From assembly GCA_009761415.1 (NCBI GenBank), contig QUOL01000016.1:496001-560000 (forward strand): a DNA stretch of 64,000 nt, given 5' to 3'. Positions 9,536 through 20,942 of this stretch are shown piece by piece. The notes below the pieces were generated by a model that worked only from the letters and a program-made list of their open reading frames with translations, was not told the origin of the DNA and searched no databases. Made by a program: the position numbers and the translations under genes. This DNA comes from Sarcomyxa edulis (lineage: Eukaryota; Basidiomycota; Agaricomycetes; Agaricales; Mycenaceae). The first letter of the stretch is position 1; the number at the start of each line of letters is the position of its first letter.

Positions 9536-12500
9536 TTAATATAGGGTAACATATGTATGTCTATCTAAGAAAGAGCTAACATAGAATATTCGACACTCAT
9601 CGAGCACGGTACTACTCTTCCACTCGCGAGGAGCAATGGGACCAAATTTAGGAAACAGATGAGCACTTCTCCGAATGTTACTGACCGGTACGATGCTTGC
9701 GAGATGATCGCCATCGTGATTTACACAACGAGAGATCTTGTACATGAGATGATTTGGTTCAGGATTAGCAGGGAATGCTGTAAACCATTCCACGTAGGCA
9801 AGGTGCTGAGGAATCTGAACTCCGCGCTTCAGCAGAGACTTCGCGGCAACAGGAGGCAGCGAAAACACAACGTGAACTTGGCCAATTCGGTAACCTGGGA
9901 GGAGTACAAAGCATTATTGTTAGTACGGCAACGAAGTCAAAGAACTTGAAAACTACTACCTTTCACACCAGTCTCGCATCCAGTACCGTCGTTGATCAGA
10001 ACTGTATCGAATCGTGCAGGAGTGATCTGTCCGCGTTTGTTCTTGCTCGCGGGTTTAACGTGCACAGCGTCGAGAGTGACAGATGGATCGGAACCAACGA
10101 ATTTGATCTTGTGATAGACTGGAATCGAGTGGAATGGGAACGAAAGGTGAGATGCGTCGGTTTCTACGTCTATATTGCGAAGACTGGGATCATTCAGTTT
10201 GACAATATATCGAGCAAGCGCGTCACGGAAAAATTTTGCTCGATAGTCGGTCTGGAGTTTGGTAAAAGATACCGATGCATGCGTAGGATGCTTCGTCATC
10301 TTGAGACAACGCTCGTACTCAATTCCGGGAGGTATAGGCGCTAGCTGTGCAGGACTACCGGCCAGTCGCCAGTGTATGTATTTTTCGTGTCGGTAGATCT
10401 TTTCTTTGCGTTCGAGCCATAGGGTCATCTGGGGATATTCATCTTTGTGATTCGTGGCACGGTAGGCATCTTTTGCTAGATCGATGTGTAGACGTTCGGT
10501 GTACTCAGTATTGAAGTTGTCGGTGGTGCCGTACCGTTGTATTAGCATCAGATAGTGTCGCGCGAAGTGAAGTTTTGGGATATTAAATCCAGTTCGAATA
10601 CCTAAGTCGATAAATATATCTTTATTTGTATGGAAGCGGTCGAGTGCATTCTCCATGTGTTGAAGTGTCTCTGTCGAATGAATGGGATACTGGGCTAAGT
10701 AGAGGAAATCCAAAAGTCCGCGGACAGAACGAATCAGCCTGGCGCTCGAATGGCCGCCAGGCAGAGGGATATCAATGATGATACCAAGCAGAAAACGACA
10801 GATTTGGTCGTGCTCTGTGCCGCTGACTCTCGAAAGTCCACTAATGCCCTTCATGAACAGACGGATGTTGTGATTAGGTGGAAGCCGACGACAACGAGCA
10901 TCAATTTCGGCAGTACCGTACGCCGCAAGGATCCATGCCTTCAGGTGTTTTAACACCCCTTGATAGAGTTGGTGGAGAACGTCGGGTGTGATCGAACGAA
11001 ATATGTTGACGTACGGTAAATCCTCCCAGAATGGGTGGACCACTGGCTTGATGCCAGCATTTTTGCAGGCACGCACAAACTCTGTTGGGCCATCATCGAG
11101 ACACTGAAGAGCATCGAGGACTTCCTGAAGTTTTCGCAGTGGATACACCGTTCCATTTCCTAACTCGTCGCGTGGAACGGGGCACCCAGGACACTCGAGG
11201 TTTTTGAGACAGGTGACGAGCAGCTGCTCAGGATAGTCTCCAATATATGCTGCCAGGATTGGATGGCAACGATACACAACACCATCCCCCCGGGTCATGG
11301 GAACACCAATCCTGCCGGCCTCTACCATAGGCTTGACTATACGAGTCATGCATGCATGGAAGAGATTCGCTACTGCACGACGCCGAGATGCCTTGTTGGT
11401 GATATGCTCGAGTTTTGCAGTTGGGAGGTAGCCAAGGAGGATATAGCCACGGCGCGAAGGCTTTCGTCGTATGTCCTTAGGAAGATTGCCGATAGTCATG
11501 TATACTGGGTAGGCACTTTTATTTCGAAATAATGTGAGCTGTGTCTTATCAGTCGAGATGATAATTGGGATAATTGTAGCTCCTGGTGTTCTTTTCTCGA
11601 TTTCGGCCTTTGCAATCGATCTCGTATCAGCTTCAATTTTACTGCAACAAACACCGTTCGTCGTACCTGGGTATCCCACCACCACTTGCCTGTATGCATA
11701 TCGTGGAAGATCCGGATCGTCTTATTGTCATCGGCATAGTGTCGTTCTGGACGAAGCACCAGGTATGGCGCAAATTCGGGGTCGCCAAAGAGTGCTTTGA
11801 TACATTCGGTGATGTTGCGAAAGTATACGTCGAAAGCCTCCCCTCCTATCACTACCTCTCGTCGATGAAATTGAGGCCTTCCAGGGAGTTTGTCATCAAT
11901 AATCTTGTTTAATTGTTGCGACGTTTTGAAGGATAATCCGAGGTTTTCGCAAACCTGCCAGTAAGGTCACGGTGAGTCTTGGTTCATATGCAAGATAGAG
12001 GTACAACTCACCCCGTCAATTTTCAGTAGATCAGACAACGCAGTTGATCCAGGTCCACGTAACTTCGCCCAACGAGCAATCTCCCATTCTCGTTTCGATG
12101 CAAACGGTGCGTATATATTGTCTTCTGCATTCTCGATGTCTTGTTTATAATCGCTGTAGGCTGCATCATCTGTTCGAAGTGGTTTCCCAGCGAGATTATC
12201 TGGGAAATCAGCAATGAAAGTACCACCTCCAATACGCCTTTCCGCATCTGCTCTCTCCCCTGCCGGTTCTGGTCTCTCATCATTCTCGACATCTGCTGAG
12301 CCGCCTTCCTCCCCCTCTGTCGAATCTAATTCATCCCCTGGAAGAGGTGGTTCAGGTTCCCATCCTACTTCATAATTCTCTGCATTGTCGAAATCCTCGT
12401 CCTCGTCCTCGTCCTCATCCTCACCTTCCGCTTCATCATTGTCTGCAGCATCTGCCCCTGGACTTGGACTATCCTCCATCGGGAAGTCTTCATCTTCATA

Positions 12501-12695
12501 GGTTCCGAAGAAATCACCGACAAATTGCACAGGTGGGCCTTCGTCAAGATCGTCCTTGTCAGACTCGGAGCTATCTGGTTGATAGGCCAGGAAATCGGCA
12601 TAGACACGGGAGCATGCTGGGTTAGTAGATTGTGCCAGATGGTGAGTGTAGCCTGATAGGGAGAAGTCGGTGTTACAGCCGTCGCAGCGAACCAT
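9536..12695 (-). CDS. Plavaka-type transposase
   Basis: The ATG at 12695 starts [20 protein letters not shown], a C2H2-like finger probably used for DNA binding. An acidic low-complexity stretch follows. Exons are 12695-12012, 11954-11667, 11607-9960 and 9894-9536; their sum is 2,979 nt, an exact 993 codons. The central part has the hallmark blocks of the family: [13 protein letters not shown], then [37 protein letters not shown] and [12 protein letters not shown]. Later come [14 protein letters not shown] with [12 protein letters not shown], and [17 protein letters not shown]. The Asp of STDKTQ and that of TPDVLHQL are plausible active-site acids, but I cannot assign the triad firmly. It cuts and joins the element ends. 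No stop or frameshift was seen, so it may be active. Confidence 0.85.
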
Positions 12696-12920
12696 TTTTA
12701 TTGGTTAGGACTTGGAGGATGGGAGGTGTGCTCGAAAGACGTAAATCGGCAATAATGCGTGTGCTGGCAGACCGCGGTTTGAAGTCGCTCTTTCACTGTT
12801 CCTCTTTCTTCCGTATCTTGGCCATTCTCCCTCATTCGTTGTCTTCTGAACTTGATCTGCTAACACATTCTTTGCCCTCCACCCATTAGTTTGTCTCTGC
12901 TCGTTTCGAATTTGATTGTA
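12696..12920. promoter_or_regulatory. Shared divergent promoter of the two transposon genes
   Basis: The start codons of the transposase (12695, -) and the passenger gene (12921, +) face away from each other across 225 bp. Both must be driven from here. I see pyrimidine-rich tracts but no certain TATA box. Confidence 0.55.
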
Positions 12921-15789
12921 ATGGCATCCTCCAACTCTCAGACCCGGGCTGCGAAGCAGGGATCAGAGCAAACATCAGCTCCGACTCGAGTTCTGCGTAT
13001 GTAACACACTTGTATATTTCTATCCGTTTTTTTTGACTCGGCTTTGTTAGCTGCCCGTCGATCTAAGACAGACGCACTCCAGAACCCTGGTATGTATTCT
13101 TCCACCCAACCCCAGTACAATACTCAAGTGTCTACTTAGTGTGGGCATCTCAGGTTCCTCGCAAACGTACTGCTTCGGTGACCCAAACATCCGACAAAGT
13201 CAAAGTTTCTAGGAAAGCTAAGAATCCGCCTCCAGATGGTATGTTTGTTCCATATATATCTTCCCCATAGGTTTCTCACTCAAAACATAGACTCAACGGA
13301 CCCAGCTTCGAAATCGTCAAAACGCAAACAAGCTGTCACGGAGAATCCTAAACGCAATAATCGTTTGTCGTGATCATTTTGGTAAAATTGGTTCGCTGCT
13401 AATTCCCGTTCAGGCAACCAGTATGTCCTACCGGATGAGGACGATGATGTCGATATGGAAGACTCTAGAGCTGCAGGTAACACATTCTTCTTTTCGATGT
13501 CTGATCTTGTTTCTCACCCACTCAACAGTTCCACATCCAGGAAAAAGTCATTCGCAACTTACAGCACCCCACGTCCTCTCGAAGGTGCTGCCTCGGAAGG
13601 TCGAAATGCCAACTTTGCGTCCCGCATCTCGTAAACCCACGAACAAGCCTGTCAAAGATCCCATCACTGAGCAGGCTCCCTCACAAGATAATCTATCATC
13701 GGACGATGGTGATGCATCGCCTGATCAAGCTCCGGGTCTTGAGCTCAACAGCGGTGACGAGACTGACAATGATGCCGACTTACATAGTGCCGATAGCTCT
13801 GATTTGGACCGATTCGAGAATAGACCATCTGCACTCAAGCAACAAATGATCAACGAGGTCTGTCTTTTCTCTTTCTAACTCGCAGTCGATGTCATCGTCA
13901 TCATATTACCTAGACTCCCCAGTTTCCTGCTCATGGAGGTAGTTCTGACGAATCCGAACAGCCACTTCCACAATGGTCGCGTCGCCAAGCGAGTTATCGG
14001 TCTAAAAGTGCTGCGGACTTGTTTGACTCTGACGATGATCTTGACAAGACCCAACAGTCTCTGTATGACTCTGGTCCCGATGGCCTTGATGTCAAAAAAC
14101 TTACCCATCGCCGAAGCTCGTCAAGTATCAGTTCGGGCTACGAGATCCATGTTCCATCCAGCGATAGTGTGTCACAGTCTTTCCAGAGTGAATCTCAATC
14201 TTCTCGTTCCTCGAGCAGCAGGGTGTACGATGAAATAGATGCTGAATTGGAGCGGGAAGGATATGGACCGCCACGGCCAAAAACTCGGAAACGTTTTTCA
14301 AAACAGGATGTCTTGGCTGGTCAGAACAGGTCTGAGGTATTGTACACTAAGGCCTTTATTAAACAATATATACTAACGTACATTCCCTACAGGGACCATC
14401 CACTCGTCATGAAGCAAGCTCATTCGGAAGTAAATCCAGCGCGGGGGCAGTGCCGGCGCCGCACAAGAGTAAACGACAGGCCAAAGCTGAATATGAAGTA
14501 CGTTTTCATTCCGAAACAATCTACCGTTGCATCAATTGACAATCACTCCGCCAGCAACCTTCATGGCTTGATGACGCACCCGCATCTATACCTGCACCTA
14601 CTGATACCTTCAAACCTACCCACCGGGGAAAATCCAAACCTCACATTCTAAGTCGAAGCACCGTAGCTGTGCAATCACAAGGACCTCAACAGTGGTCCAA
14701 CATGACTGCCTTGATCTTAAACTCACGTTCTAAGGTCGGGCTCAATACCCAATCCCCGATCATTCAGAGTCTCCTTCGACGAACCATCTTCAAAGTCAGA
14801 GGTGATGCGCTCTTCATCAATGCTTTCCCAGATATTGGTGAGAGTATCAAGTACGCGCGTGATGCATTGTCCAAGTGCTCGAAGAATATCCCTGGACTCG
14901 AAGAGGTCCGCCGGCGCCTCAAAGCCGATCAGAGCTATGCGGATCAGCTCGCGTTTGTGGTAGGTCTTTTCTCGTCATCAGCAAGGTCTTCCACTGATAC
15001 GCTATCAACACATCAGCCAAACGGCCGTCTAGGAATCTTGCGCGGGGAGTTCAGTAAGGAAGCATCTAGTGGCATTGTAGGCCACTACCAACTTGGAGGT
15101 GGGCAGATAGAGCAGTGCGCTGCTCGTATCATATTTCTCAAGCAGAAGACGGCATACATATACCCAGGAAAGGTCTGTGCACTATGTCATTGTCTAGCCC
15201 CCTCGTTAACATTTCTTTCAAGGCAAAGTCACCCAATTCTATCCAGGCATCGCGTCCGTATCAACACCCCGCTATCATACAAGTCCTTCGAAGCTGCGTC
15301 TTCGCCAAATCTCCCTCTCTTGCCTCGACCTACCGTGACAAGTTCCAAAGCAGCTCAACGGACAAACCAATGGTCCCGGATGCCATGGTTGCTCTTGCTG
15401 CCACTGCGGTACGTTCGATCATGGCTAATTGGCTGAATCTCAAGTCTTGAACCTCGCACTTTCCAGGTATATGCCGCTCTTGATGAATGGTCCTCGGGGG
15501 TCCATTCTACGATCAAGTTTACTGGTTCAGCATACGCGGACACATATATCAACCACGTCATATCCATCGCCAATCTTCGCAAAACGAAGCTGCCCGCCGT
15601 GGCATATGAAAATATGATGATGGCTATCTATACACAGGCTTCGTAAGTGCGTCTAGTGATCCATGAACATATTCTGATGCTTTGCACAGAGGTGACGACT
15701 CTACCGTTATCTCTGCTCCAGGTGATGCATTAGCCCTGTTGGACCTTGAAGCCCTTGGTGCTGGAGATGCCGACGACGAATCCTCTTGA
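12921..15789 (+). CDS. DUF6532-type protein carried by the transposon
   Basis: The ATG at 12921 starts MASSNSQTRAAKQGSEQ. About ten exons give a long disordered N-terminal half rich in Ser, Lys and acidic runs (PDEDDDVDMEDS; SSDDGDASPDQ; FDSDDDLDKTQQ; RSSSSISSGYEIH). A folded C-terminal domain runs from about 14690 to 15650: ALILNSRSKVGLN, EEVRRRLKADQSYADQLAFV, GRLGILRGEFSKEA, IIFLKQKTAYIYPG, PYQHPAIIQVL, VPDAMVALAATAVYAALDEW and YADTYINHVISIANLR. This pattern matches DUF6532, a large family of unknown role in Agaricomycetes. The assignment is from memory of the family pattern. The gene lies wholly inside the terminal repeats, so here it is element cargo. It could be an accessory transposition or regulatory factor. 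Confidence 0.7.
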
Positions 15790-16036
15790 GAGAGCAATGA
15801 GAGCGTAGCCCACATGTATACAAAGATCCGAACGGCGATTCCCCGAGTCATTAGAGTCACAATTTAATTGTCTGCCTTTTTCTTCGTACTCAATACTTAG
15901 TTCTACTCTTTCGCATACTTTACCCTTACTTCTCGCTCCAAATAAAACTCTAATGGTTGCCCAATTCCTTTCCGATTGAGTGCCCTTTGAGAAATAATGG
16001 CTGGTACTAATGCCAAGGTAATGCATGCTTTGTTGC

Positions 16037-16135
16037 TGCCAATTGGCGTATACTGAACAAATTGGTGGCGGATTATGCAGAATTGGTAGAGGACCTTTCT
16101 AATAAGTCAGATATGGGATTAGTGCAATTGGTACA
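16037..16135. repeat. Subterminal AATTGG repeat cluster
   Basis: Four AATTGG motifs (CCAATTGGCG, AAATTGGTGG, GAATTGGTAG, CAATTGGTAC) lie within about 100 bp of each other just inside the right end. The left subterminal region has one AATTGGTGCG and one AATTGGGAG. Such clusters usually bind the transposase in CACTA-like elements. Confidence 0.5.
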
Positions 16136-16191
16136 CTTTTCCAACAATTCTCTACAATTACTACCAAGCTGACCTCATTAGCAGACCATGA

Positions 16192-16202
16192 TTTTCCTGA
16201 TG
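16192..16202 (-). repeat. Right terminal inverted repeat of the transposon
   Basis: TTTTCCTGATG is the exact inverse of the left end. It is followed by the CT duplicate at 16203-16204. Confidence 0.85.
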
Positions 16203-16364
16203 CTTATCTACGCAATGTAATAAGGCTGCGACTTCAAACTACACTTTTGACACAGGTTGAGGAATGGGATTCGCAGTCTCACTTGCAGATCAAAGTTTTC
16301 TTTTTCCGAATTTGAAGCTCGGACTTCCCGCGCTTCGTAGGCGACCTCCATGGCCACATGCATG
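16203..16364 (+). repeat. Dispersed repeat copy 2, right part
   Basis: It matches the reverse complement of 686-849 except in a T-rich run near 16295. It begins with the second CT of the target duplication. Similarity to copy 1 ends after CACATGCATG at 16364. Confidence 0.87.
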
Positions 16365-16689
16365 TCGAAACCTGTCGAAACCTTGTATCGTTTTTCTTCT
16401 ATCTTGTCTGCTTTCGAATCGACAAAAAGCTACAAACCCATCTCCAGGGCGTTAGGGATAATTCGAAGCTTGAACAAAAGCATAACTGCGACTCTATGCG
16501 GCGTTGCACATCTGTGTATCCTTGCCCGTCCGATTGTTTGGCGGACATCATGTGCAATTGGCTATGCTACATGTATCTTGGGCCCTTTCTCCCCACACAC
16601 ATCATTATTCCTAATATCAGGACGTACCGCTCAATGTCATTCACTCTCCCTGTTTCAATCTCTCCCTTCGTCTACGTAACTTGAAGGAA

Positions 16690-17275
16690 ATAGATGGTCA
16701 GAAAGCATGGATATCCTCTTTGGGATCCAGAGCCATGCCCGACTTTCGATGTCTATCGTACGAAAGGTATTCGCATTGGCGATGTTGGCCAACTCACTCT
16801 CTCGGGGGCTTTCGAAACCTTGTTCAACGTCCGGGTGTTCCCAAAGACTTTGAAAGCCTCTACATCGCACCAGATATTCCTCATTTTTTAAGGGCAACGC
16901 CGCGATAGTAGACCCAGGTGCTAGCGTGACTCCAGAATCTCCGTACGTGCCAGCATACTTTTCTTCCTCTCAATGATTCCAAGCTTAGTTTAAATATGAA
17001 TAGGACGTCCCTCTCTATCTTGTAACTGGCTTCGATAAGACCAACGCAAGGGGCATTGACGCCATCTACGGTGACTATGCCACAAAGGCAGCTGTCATTG
17101 ATCTCACTACAGTCAAAGTCTGGGACACGAATCCTCACAGGACGCATTTCCGGGAACTTTACTGCAATCAAGTAGGCCGACATGGTCTATCCGATTCTGA
17201 CCTCGATCCCCGGGGATCTAAGAACAAGGAAATCGTAGCTGACATCGCCACAGATACTCCTTTGGTCTGCTGATC
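16690..17275 (+). pseudogene. Relic of an Agaricomycete hypothetical-protein family
   Basis: Translated pieces resemble a family common in mushroom genomes whose members read GYPLWIPEP...IGDVG...LFN and later DSLYLITG. Here HGYPLWDPEPC, GIRIGDVGQLTLSGAFETLF and DVPLYLVTGFDKTNARG are found in order. The frame changes by one base between the LFNVR segment (about 16830) and GVPKDFESLYIAPDIPHF (about 16840-16890). The N-terminus is not found. The piece is therefore a broken, partial copy of unknown function. The family match is from memory of its pattern. Confidence 0.5.
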
Positions 17276-17796
17276 TTCTCCACCGACGATTCGGATTTCA
17301 CAGTACCCCAAGGACCTGATTCAACTGATCAAACTGGATTTTAGACCGCAGATAGATCTTAAATCGCGTGCGTTGTTGATTGATGTCACCACGAAAATTT
17401 TCTTGTTTATATTATCATGTTCAGACGCTACATTTCTTGTGTCAAAAGACGATACTGTTGCACGATTGTCTCGTAACCAGAGTGGATTGCTGCTAACTCC
17501 AAGATATCAGTCGCGGTCGAGGGCGTTGCATAATGGGAGACGCCAGTCCACCTAATTTTTGGTGCACTTGATTGACATAAGGGACGTGTACACTGAGGAA
17601 TAAAAGCAGAACAATCGAGCTTTTGAATGAGAACGTGCGCACCGACTTGCGCTGTGAACCATCCTCCATCTCGTTAGTCATTTAAAAGATAGAGAGATTT
17701 ATTGTAGGTGTACACGAGGAAGGGCAGGAAAATGGTATCCGGTTGAGAGTTTGATTGTATCTAAACCGGTACATAGCATGGCACACGATGACAGTT
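17276..17796. other. Intergenic region
   Basis: No exon is convincing. It should contain the terminator of the minus-strand FunK1 gene that ends at 17797. Confidence 0.35.
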
Positions 17797-20422
17797 TCAT
17801 CCACGTGTGGACTTGCTTTTGTTGCCTGATGGTCGACTATGGCTGCGAGTGCGATATGCGGGTCCTGCGCTGCTCTGAGGAGGCCTATGCCCTCCGCCTT
17901 TCTGCGAACTGGTCTTGGTAGAAGATTGACTGCGAACCGATTTGGGCAGGGAGGGTGGGGCCATACTGCCCGTATTCTGACGTTTCCTTGGGGGATCTGC
18001 ATCTATGCTCGGCTCGTCTATCAAGGCAATATGACCGAGAGACTCGACAGGACGCTTCTTCCCACTAATATCGGGAGTCCGCAGTTTATCGACCTCAGCG
18101 CATTGCTTCATGACTTCCTCGAAGATGCCTCCCATATATTCGTGTACGCGCCACCACTCATCTACTACTACCGGTTCCTTCTTTTCCGCTTCTGCATAAT
18201 GCGCCACAAGTACCGCACGTCCTTTCTCCAGTAAGCCTCTGAGAAATTGTAGATTTTCAGGAAGATATTGGAGTTTCTTCACGAAGTAACCGTTCAAGGC
18301 TAAGATACGTTCTCGATGTCCAGACGAGTTGCGTTCGGACGGGAAAAAAGACTCCTCGAGTTTAGCGTGGCGGGTAGGTAATGGGTTCGTCGACGGGTGT
18401 TTGAAAAGAAGCATCCACACCGCAATCCACCAAGTGGATTCGAGGTCATGCAGGGTATTATAACGCAAGACAGGTGGCGGTTCCTGACTTAACTCAAGCC
18501 ATTGAACACCATGCTTTGATACCAGAAAGCGGTATTGTCGGTCCCGGATCTCGACGGCAATAAAATCCGGTGTTCCCTGTCTGTAGATCAGATATCACCT
18601 TGTGAAGAGAGTGTAAAAAACAAACGTACCGTCTTGACTTCGTGCGAAGAGTCATTGTGGATATGCTTCGCAAACTCCAGGTCACAGAGTTTGCCGATGC
18701 CTAAGTAGACGAGAATATTGCCTGTGCTGATGTCGCGGTGTACATAACCAAGGAGGTATAGACAATGGATAGCTGCGTATAAGGATCAATTAGTGATCAA
18801 ACACGAGAGGGACTGGCATTGCATACCGCGTGTGACATCGGACAAAGCTTTGAATATGTCTTTGAGAGACGTGAGATCGTGAAGGGGCGTACCAACCTCC
18901 AGAAATACGATGCGGTAATGCTTTTTGGGCTGGAAACGTTTGACTTCCACCTCGAGCTCAGACTCAAAGATTGGCATATCATCTTCCTCATATGTCCCAG
19001 GTGTACCACCCACAGAGCGTTTTCGATCACTGCCAGAGATAGTCGCGCGAACTGACCGAGCCGGAAGAGGCATAGCTCGATATATTTTATTCGATGGGAC
19101 GTCATGTCCACGCATCATCATGACTTTGGTATCGTCTACCACCCCGTCGATCTTGACGAGTCCGTGGTCAACGACAGTGAGAAAGTATTGCGCCGGGTTT
19201 TCGATAGTGTATGCCTCTTTGGGATAGTTTGGCTTTTCGGTGAACATTTTCCTCTGTTCGTCATCTTGGTTGCCCTCGTCACGAGGACGCTGTGGCAACG
19301 CTTCCAATAACTCGATAAGTCGTTTTTGCAAGTCACCCTCGAGTTCAGCATCGGAATCAAGCCAGATGTCTTTCAAGGCCACAGTTTCCCCGGAAGTGTC
19401 TCCCTCAAGGGCCGTTTCCCAAACCCTCGTAGCATGGCCACGTATAGGGTCCGATTTGTGATCCGTAAGGACTTTCTTTGTCACGTACACCTTTCCTGCG
19501 ACCTCTATCGTGTAACGAATCTTGCCGGTATTCGGGTCCAAGAAACGAGTCATAGTAGGATCATATCCTAGCTCGACATCAGAAGCAAACGCAAGACCAC
19601 CGAAGACCTGGATCAAAGTCGAAGGATCCTAATGGTAGAGCAGTCAGATCATACCAAAAGATAGAGGATCGAAGAGTACGAACTTGTCTCCAATTGAAAG
19701 GCTCGGAGACCATCACGTGAGAACGAGAGAATAGCCAGAGTTTCATTTGTTCGTTTTCGATTGTGATACCGAAAGCAAAGCGTCGACATGGATCGTTACT
19801 CAGCATATGCTGTCCAGCCCATATAATCTTGTGGTCATTCTGAAGCAGGCGGAAATATTAAATCTATAACGTCAAAGAGATGCCAGAGACTCACATCTAA
19901 AATCGTACTAGCATCCTTGACTTTCTTCTCTTCTATGACCAGGGGGATATCGGACCATGCAGAGTCGGAAGGTAAATTTTTGCAGCTCATCGCAAGTAAG
20001 AGCTCGAGAACAGCGTCAGGGCGAGTTGAATTTGCTCGTTCAGAGCCAGGAGTAGAGCCAGGGCTGTGCACAAACTTGAGCCTAGGTTGTTTAGAACCGG
20101 ACGAGAGGCAAGTGACGATGGCATCGAAAAGGTCTTTCATTGGTGCAAACACTTTTGGTTCTGCCCCCTCTACATCTTTCGGAGCATCGGGAAAGTAGTG
20201 GAGGACTCCAGTCTTCGTTTGGCGTAGGCGTTTTCGTACGCGCTGTACTTCGCTTTTTGGTACATTCGGGAGGGCAGACTTTATGAAAAACTCCACGCTA
20301 ACTTGTGGAATGTCACCAAGGTCTGCAACAACCGCGGCGCGCGCGGCATCAAGGTCCAAATCGAGGTGCTGGCGACCAGATGGCTTCCTTGGAGTGTCAG
20401 GGTTTATCGGAGGAGGATTCAT
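17797..20422 (-). CDS. FunK1 fungal protein kinase, copy A
   Basis: The ATG at 20422 starts MNPPPINPDTPRKPSG. An N-terminal helical region follows, then conserved FunK1 segments (HKIIWAGQHMLSNDP, FAFGITIENEQMKLWLFSRS, WLDSDAELEGDLQKRLIELL). The catalytic loop is GYVHRDISTGNILV at about 18740-18700. It is followed by KLCDLEFAKHI, where the usual DFG-like motif is DLE, and by GTPDFIAVEI with the LHDLESTWWIAVWMLLFKH block. The C-terminus is a basic Ser-rich tail ending AGPAYRTRSHS plus a short tail. FunK1 kinases are a basidiomycete-expanded Ser/Thr kinase family with few known substrates. All exons are open. A 43-residue insert (about 19060-18935) is absent from copy B. Confidence 0.85.
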
Positions 20423-20942
20423 AGTTCGGGTTATAATTCGTAGATATATGAGATGGTCAGAGAAAGGGAGGAGGATGAAGAAGAGACGCGATTTCAAGTG
20501 GCAGTGGCAGGAGAGAAGAAGTTCAAGTTCAATTGACGGTCACGGTCACGCGTTGGGATTGTTGTGTCTGTTTGGTTTATGATCGATCATCGATGCGACT
20601 CACGTTTTTGCCACGTTTCCCTCGTTTATAGTTCGACAGTCCACAAAATCCAAACAAAATCGCTATCGCAGATTGATCGCAGACCTCTGACTGGCCTGTT
20701 TACTAGGAGCAAGCTACTATCGCAGTACGATATATTGCTTGCCATTCTACATAATCGTGTACAGGGTGATTACGAGTCTAGCTCTGTCAAGTTGAGGCGG
20801 CGGTTTTGATTGCATAGGACTTAAGAACAGTCGAATATCGCAGTCATTCCCTCAGCACCCTGCACATATAATATAGACGGCGAACCTTGATTAGTAATGA
20901 AGAGGGGCTTACGAGTCCAGGCTAGCGTCTACCGACTGTCCG
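20423..20942. other. Spacer between tandem FunK1 copies
   Basis: It lies between the start of copy A and the stop of copy B. I see no gene. It should hold the copy A promoter. Confidence 0.4.

Larger units (their letters stand above)
9414..16202. mobile_element. Plavaka-type (CACTA-like) DNA transposon, apparently complete
   Basis: The element is 6,789 bp long. Its left end is CATCAGGAAAA (9414-9424) and its right end is TTTTCCTGATG (16192-16202), a perfect 11-bp inverted repeat. CT stands directly outside both ends (9412-9413 and 16203-16204), a 2-bp target duplication. The unbroken sequence of the same repeat at 686-1157 has a single CT at this point, which proves the boundaries. Subterminal AATTGG motifs occur at both ends: once near 9447, and four times between about 16037 and 16130. 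They are candidate transposase-binding sites as in CACTA elements. Inside are two divergent genes, a 992-residue transposase (-) and a DUF6532-type passenger (+). Both are open across all introns, and the host repeat copies have hardly diverged, so insertion is recent. Confidence 0.88.

Noticed and set aside
12347..12625. Arg/His/Pro-rich open frame on the plus strand
   Set aside because: It is the antisense of the acidic stretch in the transposase first exon; the repeated GAC/GAG codons create it.
9414..16202. Helitron or LTR element
   Set aside because: There are perfect inverted ends and a 2-bp target duplication, and no LTRs, reverse transcriptase or Rep/helicase.
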